Shown here: piece after piece, positions 59,542-64,000 of the stretch
How the letters are laid out: every line of letters starts with the position of its first letter
Numbering within the stretch: position 1 is the stretch's first letter
The notes under the pieces: model-generated
What the model was told of the DNA's origin: nothing
Database searches by the model: none
Seen by the model: the letters and a program-made list of their open reading frames with translations, nothing else
Made by a program: the position numbers and the translations under genes
DNA from: Olivibacter jilunii
GTDB taxonomy: Bacteria > Bacteroidota > Bacteroidia > Sphingobacteriales > Sphingobacteriaceae
Assembly: GCF_900607235.1 (NCBI RefSeq)
Contig: NZ_LR027848.1
Location: 1,296,297 to 1,360,296, forward strand
Length of the DNA: 64,000 bases
Direction: 5' to 3'

Positions 59542-60571
59542 TCACATCTGCTACAAATATTTTCTTTTTTTGGAGGGCTTCTCTCAGTGCTTGCAACTGA
59601 CGCCGATACCGGGAAGTATCTTGTTGCTGTCGATCGGCTAATTTAATAGCCTGTTCTTCTTTGGATATAGCCTCCTGAAGTAATTGAAGTGAAGCTAAAA
59701 TCGTTGCATAGGTATGGTAATATTCCGGTACGTCGTTTCGCCATTTAATAGCGGCCTGAATCCAGTGTAAACTGTTATAAATATAAGGGCCTTTAGCACC
59801 TAACTTGATAAAACTGGCTGCTGCGCGGTGTAAGCTTTTGGCAAAGAGTGTATCATACTGCCTTTTTCTCGCTTCTGGAATATGTTCCCATCTTGCTTGC
59901 ATTGCACTGTCTAAGGGTTGGCGGTACGGCTTATTGTCGTGTGCTGCTAGGTTCATTTTTAACATCGAATCGGGTGTTGAATACAAATAGACGCGATCAT
60001 AATAATTGACCGCCCGTCGGAAATACTGTGTGGTATCAGCAACCTGTTCTAGGTATTCAACCATGACGCGATCTTGTTCAATGTCAGCAAGAAATGGATT
60101 GCTCTTCAGCCAGGCGTTATACATGAAACTCGATAGATTATAAGCCAGGTTGATATCTTTTTCCTGTATGGCTTTTTGAGTGGTATTTTTAATGATTTTT
60201 CCATTTATTTTTTTGCGTTCATCTAATGGAAGCTTATGATAGATGCTATCTACAATGGTTTGATTCATGTAGATTAGCCTATAAGTTTTGCTTTGGAGTA
60301 TAGGGCCTTGCTGTAGAAGAAAACTAACCGTTTCGAAATTGTCCAGATCACGTACTTGTAAAGTTCCCACATACTCATCCAGTAATTGCTGATCTACGGG
60401 TTGATCAAGTGAATCAAGTTTGCGTATATATTGCTTTAAAAAGGATGTGGATCGATTCCCTAGCGCATATTTTTGATGATAAGCTACTAAGCTATTATCC
60501 GTGGTATCGGGCTGTGCTAGGACACACTGGACAACAAGTAATAACAAAAAAGAGAATAACGCGCGAGCCAT
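59516..60571 (-). CDS. Exported helical (TPR-like) protein of unknown function
   Basis: 351 residues with a signal peptide (ending CVLAQ). The rest is entirely helical: a long segment with many charged residues, then two TPR-like helices near the end (SLHWIQAAIKWRNDVPEYYHT; LLQEAISKEEQAIKLADRQQ). I do not recognise a named family; similar thioredoxin-preceding helical domains are found in Bacteroidota. It is convergent with, and overlaps, the TonB-like gene. Confidence 0.65.
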   Translation of the reverse strand: MARALFSFLLLLVVQCVLAQPDTTDNSLVAYHQKYALGNRSTSFLKQYIRKLDSLDQPVDQQLLDEYVGTLQVRDLDNFETVSFLLQQGPILQSKTYRLIYMNQTIVDSIYHKLPLDERKKINGKIIKNTTQKAIQEKDINLAYNLSSFMYNAWLKSNPFLADIEQDRVMVEYLEQVADTTQYFRRAVNYYDRVYLYSTPDSMLKMNLAAHDNKPYRQPLDSAMQARWEHIPEARKRQYDTLFAKSLHRAAASFIKLGAKGPYIYNSLHWIQAAIKWRNDVPEYYHTYATILASLQLLQEAISKEEQAIKLADRQQQDTSRYRRQLQALREALQKKKIFVADVTNLADSNE

Positions 60572-60737
60572 AATTAGATAATACGATTTATGATGGTTAA
60601 AAATAATAACTTAATGTGTAATTCTTTACTTCAATTATAATTTTGCTTCTAATAAAAGCCGTGTACGAATGAAGATTCTTGACAATTAAATCACCAAGAC
60701 GATTTTATAAAACCGTATTTTTACGCTTTCTAGAACT

Positions 60738-61256
60738 ATGACAAACGAATTTACTTTACGAGCGGCAACAATAGAAGATAAAGACAGAATTTGGGAGATC
60801 TTACAACAAGCCATTGAATTAAGGAAACAGCAGGGAAGTGAGCAATGGCAAGATGGCTATCCGAATCCGGAGGCGGTAAAACAGGATATTGATAAGGGAT
60901 ACGGCTATGTGCTTATATCGAAAAACGATATTCTGGCTTATATGGCCGTTATTTTTGATGGTGAACCGGCTTACGAAGCGCTTGAGGGAGAATGGCTAAG
61001 CAATGAAAAATATGTAGTGGTTCATCGGGTAGCAGTAGCACAGGATATTAAAACCAAAGGAGCGGCGACGCATCTAATGAAGGAACTGGAAAAATTGGCT
61101 ATGGAGCGGGATGTTTATAGTGTGAAAGTGGATACCAATTTTGATAACAAAGCGATGCTACGTATACTGGAAAAGTTGAACTACCAATATTGTGGAAAGG
61201 TTTATTTTCGCGGCGGCGCACGGATGGCTTTTGAGAAGCTGTTAGATAAAGACTAA
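60738..61256 (+). CDS. GNAT-family N-acetyltransferase
   Basis: 172 residues of the GNAT fold: beta-1 TLRAATIEDKDRIWEILQQA, an aromatic lipid/acceptor stretch (EQWQDGYPN), the acetyl-CoA region VVVHRVAVAQDIKTKGAATHL (motif A, with K-x-K-G-A-A in place of the usual Q/RxxGxG/A), and motif B SVKVDTNFDNKAMLRILEKL. The substrate is unknown. Monocistronic, followed immediately by a strong terminator. Confidence 0.9.
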   Translation: MTNEFTLRAATIEDKDRIWEILQQAIELRKQQGSEQWQDGYPNPEAVKQDIDKGYGYVLISKNDILAYMAVIFDGEPAYEALEGEWLSNEKYVVVHRVAVAQDIKTKGAATHLMKELEKLAMERDVYSVKVDTNFDNKAMLRILEKLNYQYCGKVYFRGGARMAFEKLLDKD

Positions 61257-61289
61257 TGCTGAGGAAACGATATTCCGTTTCCTCAGCAT
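61256..61289. terminator. Bidirectional terminator between GNAT and phosphoesterase genes
   Basis: ATGCTGAGGAAACG (61256-61269), 6-nt loop, CGTTTCCTCAGCAT (61276-61289): a perfect 14-bp stem between two convergent genes. It starts at the last base of the GNAT stop codon, and a TATTTTTT run follows at about 61298. Confidence 0.85.
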
Positions 61290-61295
61290 ATGAAT

Positions 61296-63077
61296 CTATT
61301 TTTTCATCAGATCCAAATAATATCGCTTAATAGCATAAGGTATATTGACAACTTCTTCGATACCTGCATCAAACGGAATACTTTGCCCGTTAGCAAAACG
61401 AACGACTTTTGCTGCCGGATCAAATATGGCCGGTTGCACTTTACCACTTCCGTCGTAATCACCGGGAATGGGTAGATCACCCATCTTACCCAGCTTAATG
61501 GCTTTCTCAGCACCGTATACGAGCCATTCGCCGGTGCTCGGTCGCCATACTGCTATATCTGCTTTCCCGTCGCCATTGTAATCTGCCGGTAGGGGTATGT
61601 CGCCCGTTTCGCCAAAAGGTACATTCCCAACCGTGGCAATATACCAGGTTTTGTTGCTGGGACGCCAAATGGCCATTTCCGCCGCGCCATCTCCATCATA
61701 ATCGGCCGGTACGGGCACAGAGGCTTTCCATCCATGCTTAACGGGGTCTTTTCCTGCCGCTGACCATTCGGCTGTTTCCGGATTCCAAACGGCTAGATCA
61801 GTAATGCCATCGCCATCATAATCTGCAGGAACGGGAATGTCTCCCGGTTTTCCTAGTGGAACAGCTCGCCAATCGGCCACATAAAATGATGCGCCGGCAG
61901 CATTATAGACCGCTGGGTTGGTCTTGCCATAACCCGTATAAGGTGCCGGAACAGGAATATCACCTTTGCGACCTAATGAGCTTTTGATACTTTTAGCATC
62001 GTACCAATTTCCGTCTTTGAAACGATATAGATCGGCCTTGCCGTCTAAGTCAAAGTCATAGATCCTGCTGGCCGAAGCTTCGCGGAAAAGCGGTAAGGTA
62101 AAGAAACTGTCTTCGTCTTTTTCTTCTAGCTGATGATAGGGGGATAGCGTACGGACTCGTAATTGATCTTTTTCAAGATCAAAGGTCAATAAACGCATGA
62201 GTCCATTGCCGCCCATGGGTCGACTTTGATAGTCGGATAACATGGTTTTGATGGTATGGCCGGCAAAAGTATCTTGGCGATAGCCCTCGCCATTGTCGCC
62301 TACGTGACCGCAAAGCATCAGGAATACATTGGACTGGGTTTTTACGCGATCGTACAGACGTTGCCCTTGCTTGCCAAAGGACGCCTGCCCCGCCACATTG
62401 CTACCCGCTACGGGATTATAGCCAAGAATGTAGTGGCTGACGATAATGGCTTTTCGGTCTTTATACTGCTTCAATAAATTTACCGCCCAATCGTTCATGG
62501 CCTCTTGCTGCTCGTCGAAAGCATCAAATTCGAGGTAAATAATGATGAGATCTATCCCACCTGCTGAAATAAGGTCGTAATGACTATCGTTGTCTTTGCC
62601 AAAATAACCGCCATAATAGTTGCGACCTTTAAAGTGGTCAATACCAAAATATTGGTTATAATATTTCGTGGTACCGCTTACAGCAAATTGACTGGGGTAT
62701 TGATCGTGATTCCCTACAGCTAACCCATAGGGTAACCCATTCGGAAGTCCCGGTAGGGGTTTTTCCAATGGGTACATCGCCTTTGCAGCATTAGCCCATT
62801 GCTCAGGCTTACTGTCGCCCTTGTCGGTAATATCGCCTAAATGCGCTACGTAAACGATATTTTCTGCTTCCCGATTGGCCAGTATCCATTCGATCTGTGT
62901 CTCGAAGAGCTTGTTGGTGCCACCTTGGCTCTCCTCGGTGTTATACTGCGTATCCGGTATCACGGCAATAGAGAACGTATTTTTGGCTTTCGGCGGGGTA
63001 TTGCCTTTTTGTGCCTGTGTACTGAAAGGCAGTAACAGGGCGATCAAGAAGCTGAGTCTTAAAAATTTACTATACAT
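61296..63077 (-). CDS. Secreted metallophosphoesterase with FG-GAP-type repeats
   Basis: 593 residues with a signal peptide (ending FSTQA). The calcineurin-like domain (about 35-310) has all metal-site motifs: IPDTQ, VAHLGDITD, VGNHDQ, IVSHYILG and LCGHVGD. From about 340 to 560 there are five FG-GAP/VCBS-like repeats with Ca-binding DxDxDGxxD loops (DFDLDGKADL, DYDGDGITDLAVW, DYDGDGAAEMAIW, DYNGDGKADIAVW and a weaker last copy). Repeats of this type form beta-propeller blades, so the enzyme is probably attached to a surface or glycan. Preceded on the same strand by a SusD gene (9 bp), suggesting a phosphate/glycan utilisation locus. Confidence 0.9.
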   Translation of the reverse strand: MYSKFLRLSFLIALLLPFSTQAQKGNTPPKAKNTFSIAVIPDTQYNTEESQGGTNKLFETQIEWILANREAENIVYVAHLGDITDKGDSKPEQWANAAKAMYPLEKPLPGLPNGLPYGLAVGNHDQYPSQFAVSGTTKYYNQYFGIDHFKGRNYYGGYFGKDNDSHYDLISAGGIDLIIIYLEFDAFDEQQEAMNDWAVNLLKQYKDRKAIIVSHYILGYNPVAGSNVAGQASFGKQGQRLYDRVKTQSNVFLMLCGHVGDNGEGYRQDTFAGHTIKTMLSDYQSRPMGGNGLMRLLTFDLEKDQLRVRTLSPYHQLEEKDEDSFFTLPLFREASASRIYDFDLDGKADLYRFKDGNWYDAKSIKSSLGRKGDIPVPAPYTGYGKTNPAVYNAAGASFYVADWRAVPLGKPGDIPVPADYDGDGITDLAVWNPETAEWSAAGKDPVKHGWKASVPVPADYDGDGAAEMAIWRPSNKTWYIATVGNVPFGETGDIPLPADYNGDGKADIAVWRPSTGEWLVYGAEKAIKLGKMGDLPIPGDYDGSGKVQPAIFDPAAKVVRFANGQSIPFDAGIEEVVNIPYAIKRYYLDLMKK

Positions 63078-63086
63078 ACTTTTTCG

Positions 63087-64000
63087 TTAATAGCCGGGGT
63101 TCTGGATTAATTCGGGATTGACACCTACTTCTGCAAAGGGAAGCGGATACAAAAGCTTGTTCTCATCTACCTGATAGGAGGATGGTACTAAATAGCTATG
63201 TGTTTTCTTAAGTTCGGCCCCATAGGCATTCATGGTTTCGATCGCCTTGCCTGAACGGAGTAGATCAAACCAACGATGGTTTTCAAAGGCGAGTTCCACG
63301 CGTCGCTCATGTAGAATGAGCTTACGGGCATCTTCCTGCGAAGTGGCTGTTAAAGGTGCTGCTTGCGGGATTGCCCGGCTCCGTACACGATTGACATGTA
63401 CCATGGCTTCTTGGATTTTGCCTTGCTCGTTCTGTACTTCTGCTAATAGCAATAAAGCATCGGCAAAACGATATACCGGCCAGTTATCATTGGTATTGTT
63501 CTTATCGGTATGTGGATTGAGGTACTTTTTGATGAAAGGAACCCCTACCTTTCCTGCTGGAGCCTGATAGTTTACAATACTTTTTTGAGCGGTTAGGGTA
63601 AAGTAATAACTGCCATCGTACGTACCTTCAGCAACGCCAATGGAAGCTTCTAAGCGTGTGTCACCCGTTTCATACGCCCGAATGATATCTTGGGTCGGGG
63701 TGTTCCAACCGCCGCCGCCATCTGTGGCGGTATTTTGGGTGGCTACGCCGTAGGTAATAATAGCGGTATTATAACATTTAGGTAAGAAGATATAAATGAA
63801 GTTGCTTTGCATGCCGGTTTCCAGCCCTTGCATGAACTGTACTTCGAAGATGGATTCGCGACTGTTTTTATTGGCTGTGGAGAAGACATCCGCGTAGTTT
63901 GGCAGTAGACTATACCCCATCGCTTCTAGGCTCAAGAGCAAGTTTTCTGCTTGTGCGTATTCTTTTCGGGTGGCATAAATATCCGCCAGTAGCATCGTAG
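63087..64000 (-). CDS. SusD/RagB-family lipoprotein, C-terminal part (runs off the window)
   Basis: At least 304 residues read open to the window edge; the signal peptide and N-terminal helices are outside. The visible part has the SusD pattern: helical hairpin LLADIYATRKEYAQAENLLLSL, VYRFADALLLLAEVQNEQGK, and the C-terminal ERRVELAFENHRWFDLLRSGKA signature (parts). A SusC gene is expected just upstream, beyond position 64000. The phosphoesterase 9 bp downstream should belong to the same operon. Confidence 0.9.
   Translation of the reverse strand, partial: TMLLADIYATRKEYAQAENLLLSLEAMGYSLLPNYADVFSTANKNSRESIFEVQFMQGLETGMQSNFIYIFLPKCYNTAIITYGVATQNTATDGGGGWNTPTQDIIRAYETGDTRLEASIGVAEGTYDGSYYFTLTAQKSIVNYQAPAGKVGVPFIKKYLNPHTDKNNTNDNWPVYRFADALLLLAEVQNEQGKIQEAMVHVNRVRSRAIPQAAPLTATSQEDARKLILHERRVELAFENHRWFDLLRSGKAIETMNAYGAELKKTHSYLVPSSYQVDENKLLYPLPFAEVGVNPELIQNPGY

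Noticed and set aside
1-64000. tRNA, rRNA, insertion sequences or prophage genes
   Set aside because: No tRNA-like cloverleaf, transposase, integrase or terminal inverted repeats were recognised on reading both strands, though short elements could be missed by eye.

Overview
The window looks like a chromosomal segment of a Bacteroidota, most likely a member of the Sphingobacteriaceae. The evidence is a SusC/SusD pair, Bacteroidota-type promoters (four sites fit TTG-N20-TAnnTTTG exactly), orphan 800-residue MacB/FtsX permeases, many AraC regulators, LytS/LytTR signalling and Sec/lipoprotein signals typical of the phylum. I saw no rRNA, tRNA, CRISPR array or insertion sequence.

Layout. 1-4267: the start of an AAA ATPase preceded by paired palindromes, a YciI-like protein, an AraC regulator and a frameshifted FtsX permease. 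4268-17918: a complete sialic-acid (Neu5Ac) scavenging locus. A divergent GntR/FadR-type regulator faces susC-susD (outer-membrane uptake), nanA (lyase), nanM-like kelch mutarotase, an MFS transporter, a two-domain sialate O-acetylesterase, an AGE-family epimerase and a GH33 sialidase. The genes overlap or nearly touch, and two GT-N3-AC operators lie in the control region. 17954-21844: a DUF4143-type ATPase with a 22-bp tandem repeat upstream, then an intact paralogue of the first FtsX permease. 22006-29124: a secreted nucleoside hydrolase, a lipoprotein, a metallo-beta-lactamase-fold/M28 peptidase/RidA operon controlled from a divergent HxlR regulator, and an AraC plus TetX-like flavin monooxygenase pair. 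29463-33306: a two-gene copper unit, a tyrosinase fused to HEAT-like repeats and a SCO-type thioredoxin-fold protein fused to helical repeats and a membrane domain with CPFC. 34526-41078: a third FtsX permease, an HGSNAT-like membrane protein, and an AraC plus acyl-CoA-dehydrogenase pair. 41113-45699: a redox operon (spondin-domain lipoprotein, two AhpD-like proteins, peroxiredoxin-like and thioredoxin proteins, AraC). 46478-53011: a LytS/LytTR pair, AraC regulators, two SDRs and a hotdog-fold protein. 53215-58427: a relic ABC ATPase followed by a double-glycine peptide (bacteriocin-like) export locus. 58546-64000: a TonB-like protein, a TPR-like protein, a GNAT acetyltransferase, an FG-GAP phosphoesterase and the end of a second SusD gene.

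The most interesting parts are: (1) the divergent double-glycine peptide locus, with three small precursors at 57457-57612, 57881-58057 and 58085-58249, a C39-peptidase ABC exporter and an HlyD adaptor, arranged around a perfect 17-bp dyad; (2) the HEAT-tyrosinase/SCO-HEAT pair; (3) a shared sigma54-like promoter plus tandem-dyad architecture upstream of all three FtsX permeases; and (4) two kinds of helically phased repeats upstream of AAA ATPase genes. All functions are inferred from sequence reading alone.
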